In this document: positions 35,801-44,512 of the stretch, piece after piece
Layout of the letters: each line of letters begins with the position of its first letter
Numbering within the stretch: the stretch's first letter is position 1
Assembly (NCBI RefSeq): GCF_000010665.1
Contig: NC_012796.1
Span: forward strand, 3,129,501 to 3,193,500
From: Solidesulfovibrio magneticus RS-1
Lineage (GTDB): Bacteria > Desulfobacterota > Desulfovibrionia > Desulfovibrionales > Desulfovibrionaceae
Reading direction: 5' to 3'
Length of the DNA: 64,000 nucleotides
Made by a program: the position numbers and the translations under genes
Notes under the pieces: generated by a model
Told to the model about the DNA's origin: nothing
The model's database searches: none
What the model saw: the letters and a program-made list of their open reading frames with translations, nothing else

Positions 35801-36501
35801 GCGAACACGTTGCCGAAGCGGTCGCCGGCCACCTGGATTTCGATGTGGCGCACGCTGGTCAAGAGCTTTTCAACGAAAAGATGCGGGTTGCCAAACGAGG
35901 CCTGGGCCATGGCCGAAGCCTTGGAAAAGGCGGATTCGAGCTGGGCTTCGGAATAAATTTCGTAGATGCCCCGGCCGCCGCCGCCGCCCTCGGCCTTGAG
36001 CATGATGGGGAAGCCGATTTTTTTGGCGATTTCCCGGGCCTCGGGGATGGTGACCGAGCCTTCGGAACCGGGCACCACCGGGATGCCCAGGCTCATGGCC
36101 AGCCGGCGCACTTCGACCTTGTTGCCCAGGCTTTTCATGGCGTCGGCCGAGGAGCCGATGAAGATGATGCCGGCCTCGGCGCATTTGCGGGGAAATTCGC
36201 AGTCTTCGGAGGCAAATCCCCAGCCCGGATGGATGGCGACCACGCCCCGGGCCTTGGCTTTCTTGATGATGCCGTCGATGTCGAGATAGGCCCGGGGATC
36301 GGGGCCCAGGGTGATGAGTTCATGGGCGCCGGCGGTGGCCGGGGACGCCATGTCCACATCGGTTACGGTGAGCACGGGAATGGCGCGCAGGCGTTCGCGG
36401 ATGGAACGCAGCACCCGGCGGGCGGAAATGCCCCGGTTGGCGACAAGAATCTTCTTTCCTTCAACCTCGGAAAGCACTTCCTGAAACGTCTTGGCGATCA
36501 T
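32806..36501 (-). CDS. pyc: Pyruvate carboxylase with C-terminal zinc ribbon
   Basis: A 1231-residue biotin enzyme converting pyruvate and bicarbonate to oxaloacetate. The biotin carboxylase domain is N-terminal (about 15-470): glycine-rich AEGGGGGRGIYEI, EVNTRLQVEHG. The carboxyltransferase barrel follows (about 550-850): DTTTRDITQSNSG, LENGGGAHFHVAM, DMAGMCPPRFV, DYHRHYTDG. The biotinyl domain is near the C-terminus, with the acceptor lysine in SVMKQE rather than the usual AMKM. After it come 40 residues ending CPGC...CPNCG, a zinc ribbon not usual in pyruvate carboxylase. The biotin ligase gene precedes it by 69 bases and PEP synthase follows, making an anaplerotic and gluconeogenic operon. 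Confidence 0.92.
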   Translation of the reverse strand: MIAKTFQEVLSEVEGKKILVANRGISARRVLRSIRERLRAIPVLTVTDVDMASPATAGAHELITLGPDPRAYLDIDGIIKKAKARGVVAIHPGWGFASEDCEFPRKCAEAGIIFIGSSADAMKSLGNKVEVRRLAMSLGIPVVPGSEGSVTIPEAREIAKKIGFPIMLKAEGGGGGRGIYEIYSEAQLESAFSKASAMAQASFGNPHLFVEKLLTSVRHIEIQVAGDRFGNVFAFDERDCSVQRNHQKLVEITPSPWRGMTDELRQRLKDYGERLVRETGYYSLATVEFLVDANGEPYLIEVNTRLQVEHGITECRYGVDLVEEQINIAFGGKLRFNCVDTRPFLHAMQLRINCEDPKQNFAPNAGSVTRYLSPGGQGIRLDSCLTAGYEFPTQYDSAGALLISYGRNWPKVVAVMERALREYIIGGLKTTIPFHRQILRHPEFMKGDFDTKFITQNPYLLNYQDEESEAMRLAWLVAEVSARGYNPHVQLGKYRGREDYRLGRFTPHMPEADLRSPESPYPRGDRQAVLDMVRDSGKVHFVDTTTRDITQSNSGNRFRLAEDELVGPYLDNCGFFSLENGGGAHFHVAMMANMTYPFSEAAKWNEFAPKTMKQLLIRSTNVLGYKPQPRNLMRLTGEMICEHYDIIRCFDFLNHIDNMYPFAEVALSRPGIIFEPAISLSYARGFDVPHYLGVLEAILDQTAKAGGMTKAKAAKSIILCLKDMAGMCPPRFVRELITAIRKAYPDLVVDYHRHYTDGLFVPAVGAAAEAGCHIVDTAIGASVRWYGQGEVLSTAAYIEEDLGVPVALTKANKDMIRAANFVLKQVMPYYDRYTAPYFQGIDYDVVEHAMPGGATSSSQEGAMKQGYIHLLPYMLKFLAGTRKIVRYHDVTPGSQITWNTAFLAVTSAYKVGGERAVKDMLEVLEAVSENCDECLTPAAKHDRLLLYANCNDAFRNLLLGKFGKMPLGFPPDWVYESAFGSEWKEAIASRTEDSPLDALGEVDMEAEMAALTKQLGREPSNEEFVLYLNHPGDALKTMEFRKKFGDPNNLPLDVWFEGLEPGEELTFADSQGKPHHLSLLDISRPDNSGMATVRYVLDSEILSYQVQVAAAQNGPASQVEMADPNNPYHVGAPVSGDLWVMHVSPNDYIKTGEELFNISVMKQEKTVAAPLDATVKRVLKNADYANDRKMVPVKEGELLVELAPVSKDCPGCRQPLGDDGFKFCPNCGQQM

Positions 36502-36570
36502 GCTGTCCTCTGACCCCTGAGGGCGACCTGTCCATTCTCTTTTAGAGTGACGATCCGGCGGGGGCCGGCA

Positions 36571-37584
36571 TCAAAGGAGGGATATACTCCCGCAATGAAG
36601 CGTCAAATCCTGCCCTGGCCCGGATTCGCCACGCAGCAGCCGAAGTCCCCCGTCCTCGGCCAACCCGACGATCCGTGCCCGAAACCCGTCCGATCCGCTC
36701 TCGCGCACGAAGACTTCCCGGCCAAGCCAAGCCAGACGACGCTCGACAAAACGGGACAATGCACTCGAGTCCGATAGCGCAACGCACTGGAAGTAGCAGG
36801 TTTGCCCAAACTTCACAAGTTCGCCCCACAACGTAACCGCGCCCGGCACTTCGCCAAAGTCGGCCAACGCGGCGGCCGGGGCGGCGTGATCCCGACGAAG
36901 CGACGCCGCATCCGGGGCCTCGGCGCAGTTTATGCCGACGCCGGCCACAATACGGCCATGTCGTTCTTCAAGGAGGATTCCCGCGACCTTGCGCCCCTCG
37001 ATCAGAAGATCGTTGGGCCATTTGACCGTGGCGGCGAATCCCCGGGCATAGAGCGCATCGGCCAGACAGGCCCCGACCACCACCGGGGCCATGGCGGCAA
37101 GCGCCCCCTCCCCGGCCGGCCAGGACAGGGCGGCGTAGATGTTGCCCGGCGGCGAAATCCATTCCCGACGCATCTGGCCCCGGCCGCTGGTCTGGGACAC
37201 GGCGACAACCGAGGCAAAAGGCGGCAGCAGGCCGGCCTCGGCAAAGGCCCAGGCCGCGTCCAGGCTCGTGGCGCACGGGCCGACGACCAGGATGGCCGGA
37301 GCGCCGGCCAGGGCCGGGCCTTCGCCGCGCAGCCAGCGCCCGGCCGCCGGCCCATATTCGGCCCCCAGCTCTACCGTCCGCCACGGCCCGAGCCGGGCCA
37401 TGTCGGCGGCCCACAAGGGGTGCCCGGCGGCCAGAAATCCCGGTGAAACCGGCCCGGCCAGACCCGGCCCGCCCGATTCCCACAGCCACACGCCGCCGCT
37501 TTCGAAGGGGTTTTGCGACAAGGGGCGGCTGGCCCCTGGATTTTTGACGGCATTTGGGACAATGTCCGCGCCGGAGTCATGCAT
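36571..37584 (-). CDS. birA: Biotin--[carboxylase] protein ligase (BirA class I)
   Basis: About 338 residues. The catalytic biotin/lipoyl-ligase domain is clear from about residue 100: SQTSGRGQMRREWISPPGN (biotinyl-AMP loop), KWPNDLLI and KVAGILLEE, and a C-terminal beta domain. There is no DNA-binding helix-turn-helix; instead about 80-90 N-terminal residues of unknown role precede the core. It biotinylates acceptor lysines such as that of the pyruvate carboxylase encoded next. The ATG at 37584 overlaps the start of cca on the other strand by two bases. A start inside the N-terminal region is possible and would remove this overlap. Confidence 0.88.
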   Translation of the reverse strand: MHDSGADIVPNAVKNPGASRPLSQNPFESGGVWLWESGGPGLAGPVSPGFLAAGHPLWAADMARLGPWRTVELGAEYGPAAGRWLRGEGPALAGAPAILVVGPCATSLDAAWAFAEAGLLPPFASVVAVSQTSGRGQMRREWISPPGNIYAALSWPAGEGALAAMAPVVVGACLADALYARGFAATVKWPNDLLIEGRKVAGILLEERHGRIVAGVGINCAEAPDAASLRRDHAAPAAALADFGEVPGAVTLWGELVKFGQTCYFQCVALSDSSALSRFVERRLAWLGREVFVRESGSDGFRARIVGLAEDGGLRLLRGESGPGQDLTLHCGSISLL

Positions 37585-38758
37585 GAAACGGTATCTCGTA
37601 GGCGGCGCGGTCCGCGACATATTGCTCGGCCGGCCGGTTGTGGATCAGGATTATCTCATTGTCGACGCCACGCCCGAGGCGTTCGTGAGACGGTATCGAA
37701 GGGCTCGGCAGGTCGGCAAGACCTTTCCGGTCTTCATGCTGGGCAGCGCCCAGTACGCCTGGCCGCGCGGCGACAGCGTGGCCGAGGATCTGCTGGCCCG
37801 GGACCTGACGATAAACGCCATGGCCATGGGCGATTCCCGGGAGATCGCCGGGCGGCTGCATTTCCACCCCCTGGCCCTGTCCGACCTGCGCGACCGGTGG
37901 CTGCGCCCGTGCGGCGAGATGTCCATGTTCGACGATCCGCTGCGGGTCTACCGGGCAGCCCGGTTCGCCGCCTCGTTGCCGGATTTTTCGCCCCACCCCG
38001 AGCTTGTGGCCCAGATGCGGGCCGTGGCCGCCTGCGGCGTGCTCGGCGACGTCTTTGCCGAGCGGGTGGCCCAGGAAGTGCGCAAGGCCCTGGGCACGAC
38101 CAAGCCGTCACGCTTTTTCCAGCTCCTGGCCGACACCGGCTGTTTGCTGCCCTGGCTGCCCGAACTCGAAGCCGCCCGCCACGTGCCGGCCGGCCCGCCC
38201 GAGCACCACGACGGCAGCGTGTTTGACCACATGCTCGACATGGTCGACATCCTGGCCGGCGACGCCCTGGCCGGCTGGATGGCCGTGTGCCATGACCTGG
38301 GCAAGATTGCCACGCCCGAATGCGAATGGCCGCGCCACCACGGCCACGACGACCGTGGCGAAGGCGTGGCCGGGGAACTCGGCCGGCGGCTGAAGCTTCC
38401 CAACCGGGTGCGCGAGGCCGGCGAGGCCGCGGCCAAGCTCCACATGAAAGCCGCCCGCTATCACGAACTGCGGGCCGGCACGCGGGTGGACATGCTCACC
38501 TGGCTGCACAAGCACGACATGGTGGAACCGCTTTTCGAGGTGGTGCGCGCCGACAGCGGGGCCAGCGTCCTGCCGCAAGCCAAGCGCGACCTCAAGGTGA
38601 TGCTCTCGGTGCATCTGCCCGGCAAGCAGCGCCAGCGCGGTCCGCTTTCGGGCGAGCGGCTGCGCAACCTGCGCTGCCAGAAGCTGGCCGAGCACGACAA
38701 AGCCCAGGGCCGCGCCCCCGAAGGCGTGGACGGCGAACAAGGGCAGGCCCAGGGATAG
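37583..38758 (+). CDS. cca: CCA-adding tRNA nucleotidyltransferase with HD domain
   Basis: A 391-residue class II nucleotidyltransferase. The N-terminus is MKRYLVGGAVRDILLGRP, followed by the metal-binding D-x-D (VVDQDYLIVD), RDLTINAMAM and the R-x-x-R-x-x-R-type DPLRVYRAARFAASL segment. An HD phosphohydrolase domain follows: FDHMLDMVD and CHDLGKIATPE, as in E. coli-type CCA enzymes with phosphatase activity. It completes or repairs the 3' CCA of tRNA. GGAG stands about eight bases before the ATG. The start lies head-to-head with birA on the opposite strand. Confidence 0.92.
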   Translation: MKRYLVGGAVRDILLGRPVVDQDYLIVDATPEAFVRRYRRARQVGKTFPVFMLGSAQYAWPRGDSVAEDLLARDLTINAMAMGDSREIAGRLHFHPLALSDLRDRWLRPCGEMSMFDDPLRVYRAARFAASLPDFSPHPELVAQMRAVAACGVLGDVFAERVAQEVRKALGTTKPSRFFQLLADTGCLLPWLPELEAARHVPAGPPEHHDGSVFDHMLDMVDILAGDALAGWMAVCHDLGKIATPECEWPRHHGHDDRGEGVAGELGRRLKLPNRVREAGEAAAKLHMKAARYHELRAGTRVDMLTWLHKHDMVEPLFEVVRADSGASVLPQAKRDLKVMLSVHLPGKQRQRGPLSGERLRNLRCQKLAEHDKAQGRAPEGVDGEQGQAQG

Positions 38759-38819
38759 GCCTGGGCTGGCCCGCGGCCCGACCTGACCAGCCGGCCGCTA
38801 CGGCGGCAAGGAGAAGCCC

Positions 38820-39239
38820 ATGGCCCTCGACCTGACCAGCCTGACCAAGGCCATCGACGCCCTGGATCGGTCGCTGGCCGCCACGGCCGACGGACTTCCA
38901 GCCATCCCCCCGAACCTGCGCGACACGGTGCGGGCCGGCATCATCCAGCATTTCGTAGTGGCTTACGATCTGTGCTGGAAATTTCTCCAACGCTGGCTGC
39001 GGGAGAACGTCTCCCCGACCGATGCCGACTTCCCGCGCACCCACAAGGATCTTTTTCGCCAGGCGGCCCGGGCCGGCCTGCTCGACGACCCCACACCCTG
39101 GTTCGGTTTCGGCGATGCCCGCAACCTGACCTCCCACACCTATGACGGCGAAACCACCCTGGACGTCTGCGAGGCGGCTCGGCGCTTCCTGCCCCAGGCC
39201 AAGGAACTGCTGGCCCGGCTGGCCGACCGCAATGATTGA
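38820..39239 (+). CDS. HepT-like HEPN toxin (nucleotidyltransferase substrate-binding family)
   Basis: A 139-residue helical protein of the HEPN/HI0074 family. The ribonuclease motif R-x4-H-x-Y is intact: R101, H106 and Y108 in RNLTSHTY. In characterised MntA-HepT pairs HepT is the RNase toxin, and MntA inactivates it by attaching AMP to the motif tyrosine. The next gene, overlapping by eight bases, encodes the matching nucleotidyltransferase. GGAGAAG precedes the ATG. It follows the cca gene by 61 bases. Family proteins are often plainly called nucleotidyltransferase substrate-binding proteins; the toxin role here is inferred from the intact motif pair. Confidence 0.85.
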   Translation: MALDLTSLTKAIDALDRSLAATADGLPAIPPNLRDTVRAGIIQHFVVAYDLCWKFLQRWLRENVSPTDADFPRTHKDLFRQAARAGLLDDPTPWFGFGDARNLTSHTYDGETTLDVCEAARRFLPQAKELLARLADRND

Positions 39240-39525
39240 CCTCGCCCCGGACCAGCTCGACACCGTGCGGGCCATCCTGGCCGCCCACCTGCCCGAGGCC
39301 ACGGTTTTCGTCTTTGGTTCGCGGGCGCGCGGCACGGCACGGCCCCACTCCGACCTCGATCTGGCCGTGGCGGCCGACGCGCCCCTGCCCCTGGGCCGGC
39401 TTGAAGCCCTGCGTGACGCCTTTGCCGCCTCCAACCTGCCCATGCAGGTCGACGTGGTGGATTACCGGGCCGTCTCGACCGCGTTTCGGCGGATCATCGA
39501 CGCCACCAAAGCCCCCTTCGAATAG
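39232..39525 (+). CDS. MntA-like minimal nucleotidyltransferase antitoxin
   Basis: A 97-residue protein with the signature G-S-x10-D-x-D: GS at 29-30 and D41/D43 in GSRARGTARPHSDLDLAV. Such minimal nucleotidyltransferases adenylylate the partner HEPN toxin. The start ATG at 39232 lies inside the 3' end of the HepT gene, with an eight-base overlap that ensures coupled translation. A longer frame is open upstream but only because of overlap with the toxin gene. Downstream is a bidirectional-type hairpin, so the pair ends the transcript that includes cca. Confidence 0.85.
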   Translation: MIDLAPDQLDTVRAILAAHLPEATVFVFGSRARGTARPHSDLDLAVAADAPLPLGRLEALRDAFAASNLPMQVDVVDYRAVSTAFRRIIDATKAPFE

Positions 39526-39600
39526 CCTCAACAGGCCGGCGGGAGCATCCATCGACCGCCCTGCCCGCCTCTTGAAACAGACGCACCACGTATCGCCGAT

Positions 39601-39640
39601 AAAAAAACGCCGGGACGGCGACCGTCCCGGCGTTTCAATA
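39601..39640. terminator. Hairpin terminator, bidirectional type
   Basis: A 14-bp perfect stem (AAACGCCGGGACGG and complement) with loop CGA. The A-run on its left gives a T-run on the minus strand, so it probably ends lon transcripts and possibly the mntA transcript from the other side. Confidence 0.7.
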
Positions 39641-39705
39641 GCATCTTCAGGCGAAGCCTGGCCTCATAGCAGCCAGCGTTGCCGGCCGACTCCTCCCCCT
39701 TTACC

Positions 39706-39770
39706 CTTTTTCCCATTCGGGGGGTCTGGGGGCCTCAGGCCCCCAGCCGCCGGAGGCACTCTTCCCTTCT
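39706..39770 (-). repeat. Dispersed GCCTCCGGCGGC-box hairpin repeat, copy 6 (inverted)
   Basis: On the minus strand AAGAGT is followed by GCCTCCGGCGGC, then a perfect hairpin CTGGGGGCCTGAGGCCCCCAG, GACCCCCCG and ATGGGAAAAAGGG. It lies about 40 bases past the lon stop, sense to lon. Confidence 0.8.
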
Positions 39771-39806
39771 CTTTTCGTCTCGTCTCGTTGCTTATCGCGT
39801 CCGTTC

Positions 39807-42266
39807 CTAATGCCGCTGTTCCAGGCGATATTCTTCCTTGAGCAGCGAATCGGACAGGGGCGCGGCATTGGCGTCGCGGCCGCAGAACAGGCGCGCCTGG
39901 TCCTCGCAGGCCAGGGCCTTGGACAGCACCTCGTCCATGCTTTCGACCTTGATCACTTCCATGTCCTTGAGGATAGCCTCGGGCACGTCCTTCAAGTCTT
40001 TTTCGTTTTCCGCCGGGATGATGACCGTGCGGATAAGGCCCCGGTGGGCGGCGAGCAGCTTCTCGCGCAGGCCGCCGATGGGCAGCACCCGGCCGCGCAG
40101 GGTGATCTCGCCGGTCATGGCGATGTCGTTGCGCACCGGGAGGTTTAAAAGCGCCGAGATCATGGTGGTGGCCAGGGTGATGCCGGCCGACGGGCCGTCT
40201 TTCGGGATAGCGCCCTCGGGCACGTGGATATGGATGTCGATTTCCTTGTGGAAATCAGGCTTGAGGCCATAGAGCCCCGAGCGGGAGCGCAGGTAGGACA
40301 GGGCCGCCCGGGCCGACTCCTGCATGACGTCGCCGAGCTTGCCGGTGATTTCGACCTTGCCCGAGCCGGGCATGATGGCCACTTCGACCATGAGCAGCTC
40401 GCCGCCGACCTCGGTGTAGGCCATGCCGGTGCACAGCCCGACCTTGGGCGCGGGCTCCATCTCGCCGTGGCGGTGCTTGGGCACGCCGAGGTAGCCTTCG
40501 AGATCGGCCGTGTCCACGACAAAGCCGCCTTCGGGTTCCTTGCCCTCCACGAGCTTGCGGGCGGCCTTGCGGCACACGCTGGCGATCTCGCGTTCGAGAT
40601 TGCGCACGCCGGCTTCCCGGGTGTAGCGGCGGATGATGGTCAGCATGGCCTCGTCGGTGAGCTGGATATTTTCCGGAGTCAGGCCGTGCTGCTCGATATT
40701 CTTGGGCAACAGGAACCGGCCGCCGATCTGCGCCTTTTCGGTTTCCAGGTAGCCGGGGATGCGGATGATCTCCATGCGGTCCTGGAGCGGCAGCGGGATC
40801 GAGTGCAGGGAGTTGGCCGTGGTGATGAAGAAGATCTTGGACAGGTCGTAGTCCAGATCAAGATAGTGGTCGCTGTAGGCGTAGTTCTGCTCGGGATCAA
40901 GGACTTCGAGCAGGGCCGAGGACGGATCGCCCCGGAAATCCGTGCTCATCTTGTCCACTTCGTCGAGGCAAAAGACCGGGTTGTTGAATTTGACCCGCTT
41001 GAGCGACTGGATGATCTTGCCCGGCAACGCCCCGACATAGGTGCGGCGATGGCCGCGAATCTCGGCCTCGTCACGCACGCCGCCCAGGGACAGGCGCACG
41101 AATTCCCGTCCCATGGCCCGGGCGATGGATTTGGCCAGGGACGTCTTGCCGACGCCCGGAGGGCCGACCAGACACAGGATAGGACCCTTGATGCGGTCCA
41201 CCAGCTTCTGCACGGCCAGATATTCCAAAATGCGTTCCTTGGGCTTTTCCAGGCCGTAGTGGTCGGTGTTGAGGATTTCCTCGGCGGCCAGGATGTCGAG
41301 ATCGGTGTCCTGATAGACCTGCCAGGGCAGATCCAGGATCCATTCGACATAGTTGCGCACCACCGTGTACTCGGCCGAGGACGGCGGGGTCTGGCGCAGC
41401 TTTTTGATCTCGCGCAGGGTCTTTTCCCGGGCTTCCTCGGGCATGTTCTTTTCTTCGAGGCGCTTTTCGAATTCGGCCGCCTCGGCCCCGGGATCGTCCT
41501 CGCGGCCCATCTCTTTGTTGATGGCCTTGATCTGCTCGTTTAAATAGTACTCTTTCTGGTTCTTCTCCATCTGCTGCTTGACGCGGTTTTTAATCCGCTT
41601 CTCGATGGAGGAAATTTCGATCTCGCCCTGCAGAAACGCGTAGGTTTCTTCCAGGCGGCGCATGGGCTCCAGCTCTTCCAGCACGCCCTGCTTCTTGATG
41701 TAGTCCACCTTGAGGTGGGGCATGACGGCGTCGGCCAGGCGCCCCGGCGAGGTGATGGAATTAATCGCCAGGATGGTTTCCGGGGCCAACTTCTTGTTGA
41801 TGCGGCCGTAGTGCTCCAGGGATTCCTGGGTGGCGCGGATCAACGCGTCGGATTCCGGCCCGTGGGTTTCTTCCTCGGGCACGCGGCGCACGGTGACCAT
41901 GGGATAGTTGGCGTCCTCGCCCATGGTCATGGTCTCGGATTCCCACTCGGCCCGGTAAAGCCCTTCGAAGAGCACCTTGATGGTGCCGTCGGGCAGGCGA
42001 AGCATCTGGAGAATCTTGCTCACCGTGCCCATCTCGAAGAGGTCCTCGGAGGTGGGTTTTTCGGTCTCTGGCGAGCGCTGGGCGACCAGGAAGATCTTCT
42101 TGTCGTGGGCGGCCACGGCCTGTTCGATGGCCTTGATGGAGGCTTCGCGGCCGACAAAAAGGGGAGCTATGGAGCGCGGGAACATCACCACTTCCCGCAG
42201 ACTCATCATGGGAAGACGTATGGTCTCGGCGGCGAACCGGTTGGAATCGAAGGTAAATCCAGACAT
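39807..42266 (-). CDS. lon: ATP-dependent Lon protease
   Basis: An 819-residue cytoplasmic AAA+ protease. Order: N-terminal substrate domain (about 20-220, [20 protein letters not shown]), helical/coiled linker, AAA+ domain with Walker [16 protein letters not shown] and Walker B FCLDEVDK, then the S16 protease domain with the Ser of [14 protein letters not shown]. It degrades damaged and regulatory proteins. I start at ATG 42266, with GGGAGG five bases upstream; the open frame reaches 42377. It is the last gene of the tig-clpP-clpX-lon run but has a possible promoter of its own at 42350-42377. The transcript ends at the hairpin near 39601. Confidence 0.95.
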   Translation of the reverse strand: MSGFTFDSNRFAAETIRLPMMSLREVVMFPRSIAPLFVGREASIKAIEQAVAAHDKKIFLVAQRSPETEKPTSEDLFEMGTVSKILQMLRLPDGTIKVLFEGLYRAEWESETMTMGEDANYPMVTVRRVPEEETHGPESDALIRATQESLEHYGRINKKLAPETILAINSITSPGRLADAVMPHLKVDYIKKQGVLEELEPMRRLEETYAFLQGEIEISSIEKRIKNRVKQQMEKNQKEYYLNEQIKAINKEMGREDDPGAEAAEFEKRLEEKNMPEEAREKTLREIKKLRQTPPSSAEYTVVRNYVEWILDLPWQVYQDTDLDILAAEEILNTDHYGLEKPKERILEYLAVQKLVDRIKGPILCLVGPPGVGKTSLAKSIARAMGREFVRLSLGGVRDEAEIRGHRRTYVGALPGKIIQSLKRVKFNNPVFCLDEVDKMSTDFRGDPSSALLEVLDPEQNYAYSDHYLDLDYDLSKIFFITTANSLHSIPLPLQDRMEIIRIPGYLETEKAQIGGRFLLPKNIEQHGLTPENIQLTDEAMLTIIRRYTREAGVRNLEREIASVCRKAARKLVEGKEPEGGFVVDTADLEGYLGVPKHRHGEMEPAPKVGLCTGMAYTEVGGELLMVEVAIMPGSGKVEITGKLGDVMQESARAALSYLRSRSGLYGLKPDFHKEIDIHIHVPEGAIPKDGPSAGITLATTMISALLNLPVRNDIAMTGEITLRGRVLPIGGLREKLLAAHRGLIRTVIIPAENEKDLKDVPEAILKDMEVIKVESMDEVLSKALACEDQARLFCGRDANAAPLSDSLLKEEYRLEQRH

Positions 42267-42349
42267 GCAACCTCCCGCTGCGGGGTTAGTTTCCAGGCCC
42301 GCCTCCGGACCGGGCTTGAACCCGATCCGAAGGCCTGGCGGCAGGTTGT

Positions 42350-42377
42350 GAGGTAAGGCCGGAAAACCCGTTGTCAA
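42350..42377 (-). promoter_or_regulatory. Candidate promoter upstream of lon
   Basis: On the minus strand TTGACA is followed after 16 bases by TACCTC, about 84 bases before the lon start. The -35 is perfect but the -10 is weak. Confidence 0.3.
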
Positions 42378-42396
42378 TCCGGGCGCGACAAGGGCT

Positions 42397-43650
42397 TCAG
42401 GCCGATTTCACTTCCTGATGATAAAACAGCAACGGTTCGATGCCCTTTTCCACCACGGCTTTGTTGATCACGCACTCCTTGACGCCGGTCAGCGACGGCA
42501 GCTTGTACATGATGTCGAGCATGATGGATTCCATGACGTTTCGCAGGCCACGCGCGCCGGTCTTGCGTTCGATGGCCTTCTGGGCGATGGCGTCCAGGGC
42601 GTTTTTGGAGAAGCGCAGCCGTACCTTGTCCAGCTCGAAAAGCTTCTGGTACTGCTTGACCAGGGCGTTTTTCGGCTCGGTGAGGATGCGCACCAGATCG
42701 GTCTGGGTCAGCTCCTCAAGGCTCGTGAGGATGGGGATACGGCCGACGAACTCGGGGATCAGGCCGAACTTGATGAGGTCGGCCGGATGGGCCTGGGTCA
42801 GCAGCTTGGACAGGTCGTCGTCGCTCTTGGCCTCCACCTTGGCCCCGAAACCCATGGCCGAACCGCGCTGGCGCTGGCCTACGATCTTGTCCAGGCCGAT
42901 GAACGCGCCGCCCACGATAAAGAGGATATTGGCCGTGTTGAGCCGGATAAACTCCTGCTGCGGGTGCTTGCGGCCGCCCTTGGGCGGGATGTTGGCCTCG
43001 GTGCCTTCGATGATCTTGAGCAGGGCCTGCTGCACGCCCTCGCCCGACACGTCGCGGGTGATGGACGGGCTGTCGCCCTTGCGCGCGATCTTGTCGATCT
43101 CGTCAATGTAGATGATGCCCTTGCTGGCCGACTCGATGTCGTAGTCGGCGTTTTGCAGCAGCTGGACGAGGATGTTTTCCACGTCCTCGCCCACGTAACC
43201 GGCTTCGGTCAGCGTGGTGGCGTCGGCGATGGCAAAGGGCACGTTTAAGATTCTCGCCAGGGTCTGGGCCAGCAGCGTCTTGCCCGAACCGGTGGGGCCG
43301 ATGAGCAGGATGTTGCTCTTGTCGATCTCCACGTCGTCGGCGCCGGCGGAACCGGCGTAGTAGACGCGCTTGTAGTGGTTGTGCACGGCCACGGCCAGGA
43401 TCTTCTTGGCCTGTTCCTGACCGATGACGTATTCGTCAAGCAGCCGCTTGATTTCGGCCGGGGGCAGCAGCTTGCCGCCCTCGGTCTCCTCGGTGACGGA
43501 CTCCTGGGCGATGATTTCGTTGCAAAGCGCCACGCACTCGTCGCAGATGTAGACGTCCGGGCCGGCGATGAGCCGCTGCACTTCGTCCTGGTTCTTGCCG
43601 CAAAACGAGCAACACAGCTCGCCCGACACGCTTCCTTTCTTCCTCGTCAT
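42397..43650 (-). CDS. clpX: ATP-dependent Clp protease ATP-binding subunit ClpX
   Basis: A 417-residue AAA+ unfoldase. The N-terminal zinc-binding domain is [11 protein letters not shown]...[10 protein letters not shown] (four cysteines, about 13-40). The AAA+ core has Walker [19 protein letters not shown], the GYVG pore loop in [12 protein letters not shown], Walker [12 protein letters not shown] and an intact sensor region. An IGF-type loop (about 275-285, [11 protein letters not shown]) contacts ClpP. Start at the ATG at 43650. It sits between clpP and lon, as in many deltaproteobacteria. Confidence 0.96.
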   Translation of the reverse strand: MTRKKGSVSGELCCSFCGKNQDEVQRLIAGPDVYICDECVALCNEIIAQESVTEETEGGKLLPPAEIKRLLDEYVIGQEQAKKILAVAVHNHYKRVYYAGSAGADDVEIDKSNILLIGPTGSGKTLLAQTLARILNVPFAIADATTLTEAGYVGEDVENILVQLLQNADYDIESASKGIIYIDEIDKIARKGDSPSITRDVSGEGVQQALLKIIEGTEANIPPKGGRKHPQQEFIRLNTANILFIVGGAFIGLDKIVGQRQRGSAMGFGAKVEAKSDDDLSKLLTQAHPADLIKFGLIPEFVGRIPILTSLEELTQTDLVRILTEPKNALVKQYQKLFELDKVRLRFSKNALDAIAQKAIERKTGARGLRNVMESIMLDIMYKLPSLTGVKECVINKAVVEKGIEPLLFYHQEVKSA

Positions 43651-43753
43651 ACCGGAAATCCCACCCTGCCCGGCGTACCGGGCCTTTTTGACCGCGTCGC
43701 GGCCCTCGTGCGGCGTCCTATAAGCAAATCAGAGGGATCTGGTGAACAATCAC

Positions 43754-43800
43754 CCTGAAAAATGGCCTTTTCCTGAAACAAACCTGACCAATTTTTCAGG
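43754..43800. repeat. Inverted repeat between clpP and clpX
   Basis: CCTGAAAAAT and ATTTTTCAGG pair perfectly over ten bases across a 27-base loop that contains further CCTGA copies. It lies between the clpP stop and the clpX start and could be an mRNA structure or regulator site. Confidence 0.45.
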
Positions 43801-43815
43801 AACAGGCCCCAAGGG

Positions 43816-44424
43816 CTATTCAGCGTCCTTTTTCTCAAGCCGTTCCCGGGAGGTCAACACCTTGTCGATGAGGCCGTAGGCCACGGCTTCCTCGGCGCTC
43901 ATGAAATTGTCGCGCTCGGTGTCCACCTGGATGCGCTCCATGCTCTGGCCGGTGTGCTTGGCCATGATTTCATTGAGGGTTTCCCGGGTGCGCCGGGTCT
44001 CCTTGGCGTGGATCTCGATGTCCGTGGCCTGGCCCTGGTAGCCGCCGGAGGGCTGGTGGATCATGATGCGGCTGTGCGGCAGGGCGTAGCGCATGCCGGT
44101 GGCGCCGGCGCACAGGAGCAGCGCGCCCATGCTGGCGGCCTGTCCCAGGCACAGGGTGGAGACCGGCGGCATGACGTACTGCATGGTGTCGTAGATGGCC
44201 AGCCCGGCCGAAACGACGCCGCCGGGCGAATTGATGTACATGAAAATTTCTTTCTCGGGGTCTTCGGACTCGAGAAACAGAAGCTGGGCGCAGATCAAGT
44301 TGGCGACGTAGTCGTCCACGGCGCTGCCAAGCAGGATGATACGGTCGCGCAGCAACCGCGAATAGATGTCATAGGCGCGTTCGGTGCGACCGGTCGTCTC
44401 GATGACAATGGGTATCGTGGCCAT
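43816..44424 (-). CDS. clpP: ATP-dependent Clp protease proteolytic subunit ClpP
   Basis: A 202-residue serine peptidase. The nucleophile serine is in [14 protein letters not shown] and the histidine in [14 protein letters not shown], with an oxyanion loop [11 protein letters not shown]. The third member of the triad is the aspartate in the [10 protein letters not shown] segment near the C-terminus. It forms the 14-mer barrel that ClpX feeds. I use ATG 44424, giving [20 protein letters not shown]; the frame is open to 44493 without a ribosome site. A strong hairpin separates it from tig upstream. Confidence 0.96.
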   Translation of the reverse strand: MATIPIVIETTGRTERAYDIYSRLLRDRIILLGSAVDDYVANLICAQLLFLESEDPEKEIFMYINSPGGVVSAGLAIYDTMQYVMPPVSTLCLGQAASMGALLLCAGATGMRYALPHSRIMIHQPSGGYQGQATDIEIHAKETRRTRETLNEIMAKHTGQSMERIQVDTERDNFMSAEEAVAYGLIDKVLTSRERLEKKDAE

Positions 44425-44512
44425 CTGCTTCCCTTTTGTAGGCCGGAGGCGACGTTTTGCGACGTTTTTGTCGTCAAATCGGGACCGCCACATCCTTCCG
44501 GCTTCGGTTGCC

